A stretch of 64,000 nt of DNA from Micropterus salmoides (GCF_014851395.1 NW_024043372.1:14491559-14555558), one strand, 5' to 3'; shown: positions 26,979 to 40,900, counted from the stretch's first letter. Notes: a model not told the origin generated them from the letters alone. Made by a program: numbers and translations.

Positions 26979-27401
26979 ACACCTGAAAAGCAGTACCTTA
27001 CATATTGGCACTTACTATTTCTAATGTACACACTCTCATAGCAACCTTACTGTTACACCAGGGTTGAAACGTTAACACCTTGTGCAGCGCAAAAGTGTGT
27101 TATCTGTGCTGTGTTCAATTGGCTTCAAGGTCTTGAACCTGTGGTCACCACACCTTGGCAACAGCAGTGTAGTGTGTCAGTGAAACATTATCCACAGGAC
27201 AGGAAACCAGCTGGTGAGTGGAAAACAGGAGCGACTTGGGGATGTTCTCTCTGCTTACCAAACAGAAACTCATGAGGATCTGTTCCAAGGGTGAGGAGGA
27301 AGGTGCTAAAGAAAGTATCAATATCCTGGAGCTTCTCCCATATCTTCAGGGCCTTCTGTTGTGTTTGTGGTTGTGTGTGATCCTGTGTGTGATCGTGTGT
27401 G

Positions 27402-27436
<35 letters not shown>

Positions 27437-29622
27437 CAGATTTCCTGGTCTTAGAAAAATATTTTACACTGCCCATCATAGCCAGCACACAACAGCTAGT
27501 CTTTATTTCTGCTGTATGACCACTAATGATTGCCAAACACTGGTGGGGGAGGGAATTCAACCATGTTTTTTTATTGTTAAGTCCGATGACGCGAGGTCTA
27601 AAAATTTCAATTTCCTATACTTGTTATTAACAAGAGAAATATGTGGCAATAGGGTCCATTATTGTTTAATTTTCCACCCAGATGTATTACTTAACCTCGT
27701 CCACAGGTTTCACAAGGTCTTTTAACATAGCTTTCGGTCATGAATTTTAATCTGTTTGCAAATCCAGTAATTATCCATTGTGAAAACAATGACAACTTGA
27801 CAGTCAATATGCTAACAGAGGCGAATTAGACCTGTCAAGAATAATAACACTGATAATTATAACAATGTGAGTCAAAAGGTAACAATGTCAGCATAACACA
27901 GTGCAAGTCTTTTTACTGCAACTTGAGATGACAAAGCCATGTACAAATTTTCACTACAACTGTCCTTCTTCACTGTTATTGCCCATCCTCATTTCTGGAG
28001 GATCTGCCTTATCCAGTGCAGTGGAGCACTAAAACAGGCAACCACAGGTGAGTCCTGTGGCTGTCTGTCATTATCTCATCAACCCATCAATCACATGGAA
28101 GCACCGCCCTGAGGGAAGCATTTGCCAATAGGCACACAGGTGAACCCTTAAATTGGGCTGCTGAGTTACAAGCGTGGCTGAAAGGTGTGGGAAAGTGAAA
28201 CTGGTGTTGGTGAACTTTATGGGGCTCTGACAGACTCCCCGCCAACTGCGGAGGCCGAGCTAGTGATAATAGTTTCTCTATCATGTAACTTGCCTAAAGA
28301 AATAAACAAAACAATGGCTTCACCACAAAAGGACACTGTGAATCTCTAAGTCCAATTACAAACAGAATACCATTTTCTCTTATCTAAAGAATTACCACAG
28401 ACTTTTTGAAAAGGATTATACAGTACAAATATTTTAGATCATTGCCTTGTGCAGAATTACTTAAGAAAATGGGGTTAAGTGTAAAGCAGTAAAGACAGAA
28501 ATCAGTTTCATTTTTCTCCAAAGCAAATACAGAAAGACAAGCATTTCATCCTACCTGTGAAGGTTCTCAGTCATCCAGGTCATAGTTATCCAAGGAATGT
28601 TAAAATCAAGGGCAACGAAACATCTTTGAGTATCTTTAACCAAATCCAATTGCCCTTTATTTGAATCTTCCTTGGATACATTTGATATTAATTGGATTGA
28701 TATATCATAAATTAAATTTTTTGAGCTCTTGCTCTCACTGCATTTCTGTCAGCATGTTGACAGCAGAAAGACTGATTTTCATTTGATTGTATTGTAGCTT
28801 ACGTGACAAACAAGGTGATTTTTATTCTGGTATAAATGTTGCACATTTCTGTCTCATACACAGGCAGTTTCTTTTAAACAATATTTTGGCACTCAGCCTC
28901 TAGGCTATTAACCAATAGCTCTCACAGACAAGCACACACCCAGCACAGGAGCCCAATCTCCTTGGCTCTGGTCGTGGATACTTCTCTCAACTCAACACTA
29001 CAAATTTATTGACAGCTTTTAAAAAATATTTACTGCCCCACTTCCTCTCCCAGCGGGCACCTAGCCTGTAATCTCCCGACCCGTTTATTAGATCATTTGT
29101 CAAAGCCTCAAGCTTTTCTTCTCTCTCTTTTCTTTTGGTCATCATCCCCTCCCTTCTGGAAGGAGGAGTGTGTATGGGCTGTTGTGTATGAGAGAGAGGG
29201 AGAGAGAGAGAATGAAGGGTGAGACAGGGCCTTGGAGATTAACTCCTTCCATGCCTTCCTTTTCCTTTTTAAAACAAAATTTACAGCTGATTAGCCTCCA
29301 CTGTAAAGGCAGGCCCCAGTTCCCAGAAGGAACGCTGCTAAACATTTATGCAAGGCCAGACATAAAGACCCTTATTAAAAACACGTGTTATTCCAAAGAC
29401 CCCTCAGGGAGACATCTAGGAGGCGACTGAACAAAAACGCTGCAGACTGAAGGCTCATTTTCAGCACATCATTGTAGAAATGTGTGTTGTCCAAAACCAG
29501 ACACATGGATATGCCAAAAATTACACATCCTACATTTTTTAGAGCACAATAAGATGCTGCTCAGAAAAAAGTGCAAATGTGAGAGAGCAAAGAAGTAGCT
29601 CAGGACACCAAGTCTTATAATA
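26979..29622. other. non-coding stretch, no recognised gene
   Basis: It contains a GT microsatellite at 27404-27432 and a GA run near 29190-29212. No coding exon, tRNA or transposon end was recognised. Confidence 0.5.
27404..27432. repeat. (GT)n microsatellite
   Basis: About 14 GT units. Confidence 0.95.
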
Positions 29623-30262
29623 TTAAAGGAATAGTTTGACATTTTGGGAACTGCGCTTATTTGCTTTCTGGCTAAGAGTCCTCATATCTGTCCTTTGAAT
29701 TCAAAGCTGGAGCCAGCAGCTGGTTAGCTTAGCTCAGCAAAAAGACTGAAAACCGGGGGATCAGCTAGCAACTCTGAAGCTCAATAATGAGCACATATTT
29801 GTCTTTGTTTGTTTAATCTGTACAAAAACCAAAGAATAGAAACAACAAGTTGTGGTTTGCAGTTTTTTACCTTCAGACAGAACCAAGCTAGCTGTTTCCA
29901 GTGTTTATGCTAAGCTAAATGACTGCTGGTTGTTGTCAGATATCTACAGAACAGACGTGAGAGTGGTATACATTGCAAAAACTGAGCTCTCAAAAACAAG
30001 AAAAAAAAGCATTAAAATGGGGGAAATATTACTTAAAATGAGCAAAATTATCTGTTCAATTTGAAAAATTGAAACAAGTGAAATTACCTAACATAAAAGC
30101 CACCTGGTAAGAAGAAATATCTTGTCAGACAAAACACAAGTATATTTTGCCTTCAATTAAGATAATTAATCTTACTAAGATTTTAGTTTTTGCAGTGTGA
30201 ATCTTCTCATGTAATCGCTGCAGAAAAGCAATTAACGCTAAACTGTCGAGCTAGTCTTTTAA
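29623..30262. mobile_element. foldback MITE (TTAAAGGAATAG family), interrupted
   Basis: The left arm starts TTAAAGGAATAGTTTGACAT. It includes 'ccagcagctggttagcttag', which returns inverted as 'ctaagctaaatgactgctgg' near 29915. The right arm ends 'gtcgagctagtcttttaa', a degenerate inverse of the start. This long hairpin-type MITE is common in fish. The right arm is split by another element at 29970-30197. Confidence 0.7.
29970..30197. mobile_element. MITE with CACTGCAAAAACT ends, nested in the foldback MITE
   Basis: The ends are ACATTGCAAAAACT at the left and ACACTGCAAAAACT on the opposite strand at the right, 14-bp inverted repeats with one mismatch. The host sequence reads 'gagagtggtat' before and 'gaatcttctcatgtaa' after, which is contiguous in the foldback family. 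No clean target-site duplication is visible. Confidence 0.7.
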
Positions 30263-31032
30263 AGGCTAAGTACTCTCTTCAAACCATGAAAGTTAATAAA
30301 TTCAAAATAATAACTCCACTCCAAATGGATTTTTGGTTAGCATTCAAAGTTAGCACTGAGCTCATTGTGGCACAGCGGTACACAGAATCACCCACTGTTT
30401 CCCCTCATGTCTGTGTAATGTGAGTGTGTGTGGGCAGGAGGGAGTGAGAGAGGGCATGAGAGGTGAAAGTGAGAGTAAGAAAAAAAAAAGTGAGAGTGAG
30501 TTTTATTATTGCTGAAGACGTGTATGGTGAGGCGGCGGCTGGCGTGGACACCCAGAACCTTAGCTACCGTCGCTGCCAGGCCTCAGCTGCTACGTGAGCT
30601 TAGTCTTCACCACGTGCCCGCAGAGTACACAAGGCAGCCACAGGTATGTCCCCATCACCCCGGGCCACACCAATCACCGCCAGGAGGCTGTCAAATCGTT
30701 TCGGGTATCTCGTCAAGCTAATGGGATGTGACTGAGTCGGTGCTGCCAGCGCGCAAGCAATTGTTCCATTCATAAAGCCTCCAATGATATATGGAGACTT
30801 TCCTTTCCCAGTCACAGCCATCAAGGAGGGACCCAGGATCATGTGTGTGTGTGTCATATGGTTATACAGACTGTGAATGTATACATACGGTGTGTATCTG
30901 GGCTATGTGTGTGTGTGTGTATGTATCCATTTATCTGTTAGATGGCTTGTGTGCGGGTGTTCAGAACTGGTTTGCCACAGTGGAAAAGATAATCATAAAC
31001 TGGCTGTTGGTAAAAATGTGTCCAGGTGGACT

Positions 31033-31072
<40 letters not shown>

Positions 31073-34000
31073 GTGCATGGGACTGTCTCTTGGCTTGGCT
31101 GGGATCATAAAATATCCTAGAGCTTCATGAAGTTTGCGGTAAATAAAATGTTGAGCTGTTCACTTCATCGCAGCCGATGGATTCAAACTGTCACACAGCC
31201 GGCTGGTGCAACAAGGAAAAATATTCCACAATCATCTGCTGGAGAAATCATGCCAATATTAGGCATGTTTTTCTTCAACAGTCACACCTTGGAAGCTGAG
31301 AGATACAGACAAAACCTGACCATATATATTTTTTTCCCAAATTCAATTGGAATCACCTAAAATAACAAATACCTAATCCTTTAAATTTGGAATTTAACCT
31401 TGATTATGTTATAAACAATACGAATAAAAATAAAACTCCAGATCTAATTCCCAGTTTATGACACACTGCCAGACAACATGGGGTACAGTACACCCAAAAA
31501 CCTATATCAGTATGTGGCAAAATCACACTCTTCTGCTGCTCAGACTAGGTGAATAGAAAAATTAGTTATGGGGAATGTTTCCAACTGACATAATTTTAGC
31601 AATGTGCGTTTCAACATAAACAGAAAAAGGAATGAGAAAATAATTGTGGTCGACTGGTGTGTGCGGTAACCCATTGCAGTCTTCATGTTGGATGTGGTGC
31701 GCTTTTTCCAGGGTTTTGGATTTCTCATTATATGTTAGGTACATGAACTTGCATATGGGTTGATACATGGTGTAAGAGCTGACTGAGTATAGCACTGTTC
31801 CCTATTCATCTTAAAATCACAAATAAAATATTCTTTCATATAACAGGCATTTTATTGAGGGGAAATGTTGTGGTGATGATAGAATTTGCAGTTAAAATTC
31901 TTGACGTGGGACTACTCGCACATGGTGTGGTGTCACTTCATACACTGTAGTTGTTACAGGAAATTAGGAAAGGTCTTCACAACAGCCTTTAAATTATATT
32001 ATCCCTTTTTGGATCATAGGATTTTTATGCAGGCTTGACAATTTTAGCAGGGTGAATGAATTAATGGTACTGAGTAAAAGTTAAACGGGATGCATGTGCA
32101 TATGTGGATGTCAAGATCAGGGTTGAAAAGTAAAATGTTTCAGGGACTAAATGATAATGATTTGATAAAATAAATAATTGACAGATTAATTGACTATGAA
32201 AATATTTATTAGCTGCACCCTGGTCGTGATTTAAGTTTCTGTACACACTCAATTTTAATTTTAGAAGGAACTATACCCCTCTGAAAAAAAGTAATTAGAT
32301 TCCCAAACAGCATGGCAATACTCTAGTTTACGTCACTGATCAAATTAGTGCCCTATAGATTTAAGGTAAATCTGACAGAAAGAAAAAAAGATTCCCCTCC
32401 TCACCATCCGCCTTGGTAAATCTGACTAAATATCCCTCTACTATGTTCCAAATAATTTCCTTCCAGCTCTGTCCAAAGAGATTTTAGGGACTAGGCTGTT
32501 TGGAGGGCTTTAGCTCAGTTGGCTGGAGGGCTAAGGGTCCAGCTCTATCAACTAGCGCCAATGTAAACACAGCAATTCCTTCCCAATTAGAAACGCTAAA
32601 TGCATTGGACTCGGTGCACTACCAGGGCTGGTCTGTGCAATTAATGCAGCCTTGGTCTCCACTGGCTGTTTCGGATGACTGGGATGGTTAAGATGGATAC
32701 GGTTTCGGTTCAAGGCCAGTCACTGGAAGTCTGATTGGGAAGGTTGGACTCATCATGGAAGTATAAACATGAGGTTGGATGGGCGCTTGGTGGTTGAGGT
32801 TTTCTTTGGGTCAGCCGTGCTGGGTAGCACCACAGACGGCCAAAAGGACGTGTGGTAGGGAGGTCAATCGGAGGTTTGGGGAAGAGGAAACTACATTTCA
32901 GCAGTGCAAACGCTTCAAATTCAACTGTAAAAGTTGAGAAGATGGTGATCAAAACTGTTGAGATCTATAGGCACTAGCAGTGACACATTCTGGCTTCGGA
33001 TAACAGATGTGACATGTGAAGGTTACTTTGCTATTTGCTTACATCTGCTTTTAAATCACATCTGATAAAAATTCAGGGAACTACAAACCTTGCTTTGTGT
33101 CAAAGTATCAGGATCATAATCCCTTAAAATTTTCACGTGGTCTGCAACGTGAAATCACCTCTAAATATGTTGTTTTCCCATAAAGAAAACAGCAGTGTGA
33201 TCATCACTCTCATTTTGTTGTCATTGCAGGCTACCTCTGCAATAACTGAGCTGTGACAACACATATCTCTCTGTTACATGGAAGCTGTGATATCTGGACT
33301 ATATTTAGTAAGTAAGAGTAACAAGAAGTAAACAATTAACTCTCTGGCTTTTATCCATCCAGCTCAAGTGACTCAAAGCTTCAACACAGGCATTTTTGGA
33401 TTACCTTTGGCATGCCAAAATACTGTGGGATGATTCTAGTCTCTGGCGTTTTTACTTGATATACATAAAACTATTCTTAAATTGGGTCTTCAGAGCTGAT
33501 TGAGAACTTGAAAAGGTGCAGCCCAAAATAACAATGTAAAACAATTTGTCAATTTCAACTAAAGAGATCAAGACGATTAGGTGCATCAGGTACAAGCCAG
33601 CATGAATACACGTAACTATAATAAATAATGGGAACTGGCTCTGCAGTTTTGAAACCATGCAAGGCAGGGATAGAACACCATTGTTCTAGTCTCCTTTGTC
33701 TGGTGGCCATTGTGCATTGTGTGCTCCTGAGGTGTTGGTTTGCACTATCAGCCTGGGGCGCTCCACTCTCTCAAAGATAGTTTGCTAACAGAGCTTTCAC
33801 TCCATTGCCTCTAATGAAAATCCATACTAAACATTTAGCTCTGTGTGAGAAAGGGGGGAAATTCAATAAGACACATAACACAATTTATAAATTACAGGAA
33901 GAACCAATCGAACCAACAGGCAAAATGGATTAATGTTTTTATGTTTACATTTATTCATTTTGGTACATTTTGGGAACCAGTGGCAGCTGCCTGTGTGTGG

Positions 34001-34599
34001 TGAGTGTAAAGAGGTTGAACTCTATTTTCTCAGCCAAAATGAAGTCCATTGCTGAGTTTATATTCAGTCTTCTTTTCCACACAGAGCATCAGTCATGCCA
34101 GAGATGTCTCCACTGAGATGTCTCCACTGAGGTATTCCCCAAACTAATGGTCGCTCTTGGACAGCACCATCGATAGTAAACTAATCTGCAGCCTACAAGG
34201 CACAGGAAACAGACCTCATTAGCACTCACTGAACTATCTTCCAAGGAAACTTTCATCTTTAGACCACTCTGACAATGAGCCTGAAAACCAGACTAATGTC
34301 ACTTACTAGTTCTGTGTTAAATGGCTGACTGAAACTAAAATATCTAATATATGGATGGGCATTAAAACTGAGAAGTCAGTGTGAGGCTGATTTTTCATGA
34401 ATACATGTATTGCTTTGGAAAACTACTAAAAGCGCTGGTAAAAAAAAATAAGAATAAACAATATTGAAATTTCTTCTTTCTAATTAGACGCTTTGTAGGC
34501 TATTATGCCCATGTTCTTTCCACAGCCTACTGTTAAAATGAAAATGTTTCCTTTTTTATGATACATTCCCATTCCTCTGACATCTGGGCTGCTTGCTGA
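30263..34599. other. non-coding stretch upstream of rtf2, no recognised gene
   Basis: A GC-richer patch at 30520-30720 has long frames on both strands but matches no family I know. TG microsatellites lie near 30903-30920 and at 31038-31069. At 32155-32225 a short 'gattaattgactatgaaaat' piece resembles the end of a widespread fish repeat. Confidence 0.5.
31038..31069. repeat. (GT)n microsatellite
   Basis: About 16 GT units. Confidence 0.95.
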
Positions 34600-34836
34600 A
34601 CAGAGACTATTAAAGTGATATTTGGAGTGATGCTTCCACACTGTGGCTGCAGCTACAAAATACACCGGAAGAGGTTTGTTCATACGACCACTAGAGGGCG
34701 ACATGAAATTAATCGCACATCCCGCGAGCTTTGTGGATCTCTCGTTGTTTGTTTACAACCTGGAAACTTCCTGCCTGCTAGTAGTTTTGTCCACAGTAAG
34801 CTAACTGGGTTTAAACTTTACAAGCAAGCTTTCAAG
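34600..34836 (+). promoter_or_regulatory. rtf2: probable rtf2 5' UTR / proximal promoter
   Basis: This stretch directly upstream of the rtf2 start is less AT-rich than its flanks and holds several CpGs around 34690-34740. No TATA box is obvious near a credible start site, and the transcription start cannot be fixed from sequence alone. The frame into the rtf2 ATG is open across the whole stretch from 34630. Confidence 0.4.
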
Positions 34837-34905
34837 ATGGGATGTGATGGAGGCACGATTCCCAAAAGACACGAGTTGGTGAAAGGCCCCAAAAAAGTCG
34901 AGAAG
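34837..34905 (+). CDS. rtf2: rtf2 coding exon 1 (residues 1-23)
   Basis: It encodes MGCDGG through VEK and ends in AAG before a GT donor at 34906 (phase 0). The ATG at 34837 is chosen because the MGCDGGTIPKR start is invariant in the family. The frame stays open upstream to another ATG at 34630, which is noted separately. Confidence 0.97.
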
Positions 34906-37900
34906 GTGTGTTGCGGTTATGTTTTCTTTTCAAACTCTGTTAGCGACGTTTTCGAAAGCTGTCCAGCTAACGTTAACAGGCTAACAGATTTTATTAGCTT
35001 ATGGCTATTTGTCTTGTGATCAAGTGACATATAATTAGTTATTTATATGTATGTTATTAATTATAAAAATATATTAACCGCTTGCCGGATTTGTCTTCTG
35101 AGGCGTTATGCACTCGTAAGTTGGCTAACGAACACTTAACTTACCCAATAGCTAAGTTAGCAAGCTAACGTTAGCTTTATGCAAATGTTAGATTAATCGT
35201 CACAGATCTAACGTTAAGATCAAGCTAATTAACATCGTCCATGGTGTTCACTTACGTACGTGTTTATGTGTCCAGGTTGATAAAAATGCAGAGTTGGCTG
35301 CCAAATGGAAATACTGTGCCTTGAGCCAGGAGAAACTCAGACGCCCAATTGTTTCCTGTGACCTGGGAAGGTAAGAGTTGGATTTTTGGAGACAGGATGG
35401 CTTGATGATGTGACACTGAGCGAACATATTGTGTTAATGTTACAGACTTGTGTTGAAAAACTTGCAGTAACTCGCGAAATACCGCGGTGACGTTAGTTTT
35501 AAGTTGGTAATTCGACAGACATTCACCCAGGATCCGGTGACGGCTTCTTACTCAGTTCACCCATTGTCGGCAGTATAAGTGCTGTTAGCTCACCTCCGAT
35601 AGCTCGCTATTAACCACCGGGGGTCAGCTTAGAGACCATCAATAAATTACAATTGTTAAAATCGTGTTATGGGAAAATCATCATTTATTTCAATTGCTTT
35701 CATGTCATGTGATCCAAAGACATCAAACCAATGCCGACCTGTAGAGCTACACTGTGCAAATCAGACACACCTCTTCATTTTAGATTTGAGTTCATATTTT
35801 ATTTTACATGAATATTTTTTAATATTTTATGGAAGAAAATGTCCCCTTTTTTTCAATAGCTTCCATGTCATGTCATTGATGGACTCCAAACCAATGCCGA
35901 ATTGTAGTACTACACTAGGCAAATCAGACACACTTCTTCATTTTAGATTTGAGTACTTGTTTTATTTTATATTAATATTTGTTAATAATTTGTGGAAAAT
36001 AATGCTTTTTTTTTAATAGCTTCCATGTCATGTGATTCAGGGACTCCAAACCAATGCCGAACTGTAGTGCTACACTGTGCAAGTCAGACACACCTCTTCA
36101 TTTTAGATTTGAGTTCATATTTTATTTTATATGAATATTTATTAATATTTTATGGGAAAAAATGCCCATTTTTTTTCAATAGCGTCAATCCAACTTAAAA
36201 CTAACTTCACTGCGGTTGCAAACTGATGAGCATGTCATGATCAGTAAAGCTCGTTAATTCATCTATCAGTTTTTTTTAACATCTGCTTCTCACAGCACAG
36301 TATGCTTTAACAAGTCTGACCCGTATTATGTTTCAGGCTCTATAACAAAGATGCTATCATTGAATATCTTCTGGATAAGTCTGCTGAGAGACCCAATACT
36401 GAGGCTGTAGCTCACATCCGTGGAATCAAGGTATGTTAACCCAGAAGCTGTATCCACTTGTGTGCCTTTGTCTTTGGTTTCATATATAAATGTTTGCATG
36501 TTAATGCATCTACTCCCTTTGCAGGATATAAAGGAATTGAACTTGACTGATAACCCTGAGTGGGAGGGAGAGAGAAGAAATTCTAAAGGAGACCGATATG
36601 AGGACATCCACTGCGGCATGTTCATTTGCCCGGTTGTTGGTTTGGAGATGAATGGCAAGCACAGGTAACAAACAACAAGTCCACATACACAATGTTAGTA
36701 TAATAAAGAGGCTGGTGCTTCACTGCATCGAGTATAATAAAAAGGTTATCCATATAATGTAAAGATGAAACTTTTTTTGTAGTCTAGGAAATCTGAAAAT
36801 AAGCAGGGCCCTATAATGCCTGTGATGCGAAAAACACAAGGAAGAGAGGAATTTGATGATAAAAATGGAATCAAATGTAAAAACGCCAAAATGTGGATGC
36901 AATTTATAAAAATTGGGGCTTTCTCTAGCATTATAAGTGTTTTTTTTGTTTGTTTTTTAACAGCACTTAAGCTAAAGGAACAGAAAAAAACTATGCAGCT
37001 ATGTTTTGGTGGCACAGGTGCTGCTTCTCTCATGTGCTCTCTAAGAACTTTACTAAGAATTTAATTTGCACATTAAAATCCAAAAGAAATGTCTCCTAAA
37101 TTGTTTGCATCCCCAATGTACTTAACTAGGCTCAGCTCCTCCTGGTCACTACCATCCTTTATTTAACAACCAGCTTTCAGACTCCTCAAAAAAAAAGAAA
37201 TAACTTAACTATCAGGATGTAACAAAATATGTGTACAGCACACAGCTGTACACCAGTTTAATCTTTGCTTCTACCTGATCTTCCCAACCCTGTTAGGTAG
37301 GTAGTAATGACACACAACTAATTAACACTAACACTCGTTACAAATTTAGCTAATGTTAACTTAGATAGCAGCCAAAAAATGTGCTGTACAGGGGAGATGT
37401 TAGCTAGTGCTAACCGCCTTCACTTTTCCAGCTTTTGGGGAAACAACAGTCTTTTATTAAAGAGGTGGTATTATGCTTTTTGGCTTTTCCCCTCTCCTTT
37501 ATTGAGTTATATATCTTTTTTGTGCATGTAACCGGTTTGCAGTGAAAAAGCCCAAAGTCCAACCCAAAGGGAGTTCCCATCTCACACAGAGCTCTGCTCT
37601 GAACCGCTTGAAAACAGCTCGTTTGTAGTCCAGTCCTTCACTTCCTTTACTTGTGACGTGACAATGAAAACACGTCATAAAGCTTGCCAAGCGGCTAGTG
37701 GGGGTCAGGCACGCCCTCAAACCAAGCTAGTCTGAGTTGAGGCCCTTTGGCTCGACTCACCTTTGTTTGGTTTTCCATTGTAGAAATGTTGTACCTGTAC
37801 TTTTTTTCATATCACCTCACCTCCGTCGAGGTTCCAAGTGAGCTGAGGGATACTAAAATGTAACGTGAAAATACAGCAGACTGCTGATTGGTCAGAGAGA

Positions 37901-40900
37901 ATATTCACTATTCACTGCATCATTATTGCTGCACCAGACAGAGGCCAGCAACAGAAAGTTTTATATTTTACAGTTTTCATATGGAATTTCATCACTAAAT
38001 CCACTTCTGAGAAATTTTGAGGTGAGAAATCAGCTGTGTAGATTTCGAATATTGACAGTTTTATGAGAAGTGATGGCGAAACAAAATGGCGGGAGGAGCG
38101 TGTGAGGCCGGCCAGCTGTCCGCTCACAGAGCCCTCTGCTCCCGCCGTCACACAGACCGCTGCAGCAACAACGGCAGAGGAAAACACAGCTGGAAGGTTT
38201 TCATACCGCTTATCTGTCTTTACATTCTGAGTAATGTTGAAACGTTTTAACTAAGAGAAAGCTGTGTGGATCGCTGGTGTGTGTGTTGCATTGAACATTA
38301 CGTCGCAGCAGTTGTGTGTGGTGTCGCTATGACGACCAAGCTACGTACTATCTCTGGGTACTGTCTGCAATGGAAAACGGAGCAGAGTCGAGTCTATCGA
38401 TTTGCGCTATGGTAGCATTTTTCGGCAAGGCAGCATAGATCGTCAGAACACCGGCAACAGTTCAACGTTTAGTCCTAATGGTTAGATGTGGAACAATGAT
38501 GTTATGTGGTTGTGGACTGGTAATAACTTATACCATCTGCTAGGTTTATATACAGTCTATGGGTTACAGTCGCAGTCTGAAGCGGCTTTGATTTGGATCA
38601 CACTACCTCGTTTCTTACGACCCGCCCTTCTCTGCTTCCGATTGGCTAGTAGTAGCTTACCTGGGAACTGCACATGTGCAACTCCCAACAAAGATTTTGT
38701 ACAAGTAAGATGCATCACTCTGTAGCTCAAGAGTGGAGCGTACAACACATAGGGTGAAAAGAGGAGCTGCACCAATGTGCAGTATGAGAAAAATATGGTG
38801 TTTTTTGAAAATTAAACCATAATAAACCTGTTCTGGTACAACCCCTAATTAAGATTTTGAACCTGAAAATTAGCATAATACCACCTCTTTAAGGGTCACA
38901 CTGTGACTTACACTTACTTTTGTTTACCGATTCAGAATCTTCCGCATCACGATGCATCTAAAAATCTATTTTTTTTCTCCCACCCCTAGTCAGATATTTC
39001 CTTGGAAAAAAATTTAAAAGCTAATTACAAAGCCAGTCAAGCTTTGTGAAAAAGGAGGAGTGTTGGCCACATGAGAGTAGCCTTTGTAGGACCCACTTAT
39101 CAGCACATCTGTCAGGTTGTCCTGCACTAGATCTGTAAGAAGAAATGATCAGTATTCAACTATGGTAATAATCTATTTAATAAGGGACAACTACCAGTAC
39201 ATGTATTGCGACAGTGCATTCATTGTGAATTGTCCTCTTTTAAATAGCTTTACAGTATTTTAATATCCTACTGTGGCAATATGTTCATTGTGAATTATCC
39301 CCATAAATAATTGGACATATATTGTAATAATAATATTTTATTTGCATGATACATCAAAATCATTGATATTGATTCAATATATATTTTCTTATTGAAATTG
39401 TACTCATCCACCACATGATTGCTTTCTTATGACAAAATGTGCTTGAATTGTAAAACACGGAATTCATTGACATTACGTTTACAGGGTGAGGTTGGTCATA
39501 CGTCATCAACACAAGCCTTGATACGTGTTTTACAAAAACTTTGCTGGATTACTCAACAAATGCTTCAAAGCCTCAACAAGGAAGGGCACATCACTTGAAA
39601 ACATGTAATTTGGGGGGAAAAATGGAATCTGGAAAAAAACTGTATGGATTTCAAAGGGCCCTAAATAAGATTGAACACAAGCATGTCATTATAGGTTTTA
39701 TTAATGCTTTTACCCAGAGGATCAGTGCAGAGCGTTCAGCAGCTGACTGAGTAAGAGAGCGTGTCTTGATAATCAGTCGAGGCACTTGCACGGAAATGAC
39801 TGTGGTTAACACAGGAACTAAGAGTGACTGAATTTGCATCGTGGTTGGAACTGGTTTAAACTGGTGTGTAAAAAAAGAAAAAGAAAAAAATTAAAGCTGC
39901 AAGCAGCGTTGGGCGGGCCCTCGCACTTGTAAGCGCGTCCGGGTGTGAGCCGGCCGAGTTGCACATTCTGGAGCTCTGCCGGTGCGGCTGTGAATTTGTT
40001 ACGCGGTTATGACGCCGCATGAAGGTGTTATATGTCACTTCCTGTGTCCCCTATGTGGAGCTACATAGCACTTGCCACTATGAATATAAATCGGTATTGG
40101 TGTGTAGATGTCTGCGGGGTGGGAGAGTTATCAAGCACGTAAAGTTTGTTTCAGATGTGAGCATGTACACTGAACAATAATGTACCCAAACAATAAAATA
40201 AATTCCTTTTATATTTCCCTGCCTTGTTGTTTATGTGTACATACAGAGGAAGAATGTGAGAACAGCGCACATTTCATCGTTACTGTGTATTAGAGCATGG
40301 GAGAACAGTGGATACTTTTAATACAGCCCACACCCCTAATACTGTGTAACTATAACAAGTAGAGAACAGAAGAAAAAGATGTTCTTTCTTTACAACTGTC
40401 TGCATAGCTTACTCATATTGTGTAATGAATGAAAATAAATAGGCCTACTAGGCTCCTCTCTACTTTGACATTTAAGATTAGCTTGTTTGATCCACCTTCA
40501 TACACATGTGACATTACTGTACAACTTGAGAAAGGTGAGTTGTTTTCTGCTCCAGCCTGCCTAAAAGAAAAGCGTTTTTGGGATTAAATGGACTTTATTA
40601 GCTGCTGCAGTGCAGGATGAACTCAGAATAGACCCATTTCTCACCTTATTATTCTAAATCATGCAACGAAGAAGAAGAAATGCATATTAAATCCTGGGAC
40701 AAAATCTGTCCACAGCATGTAGTCTGATGAACAAGACTTGTGTTATAGCTGACTTGGGCAGTGAAATGTTAAATTTTTTTAATTCATGTGGTCATAGCTG
40801 TCCACAACTCAAATCAGAATATAAGAAGAAATGTTTTATACCACCTCAAGAAGGCTTCCTATCAGAAAGGTAGGAAGGTATTTCAAATGTACAACTGCAG

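Noticed and set aside
30509..30857. GC-richer patch with long frames on both strands, considered as an exon
   Set aside because: Neither strand's peptide resembles a known protein, and no matching exon with compatible phase was found nearby. It could be a non-coding RNA exon, but nothing in the sequence shows this.
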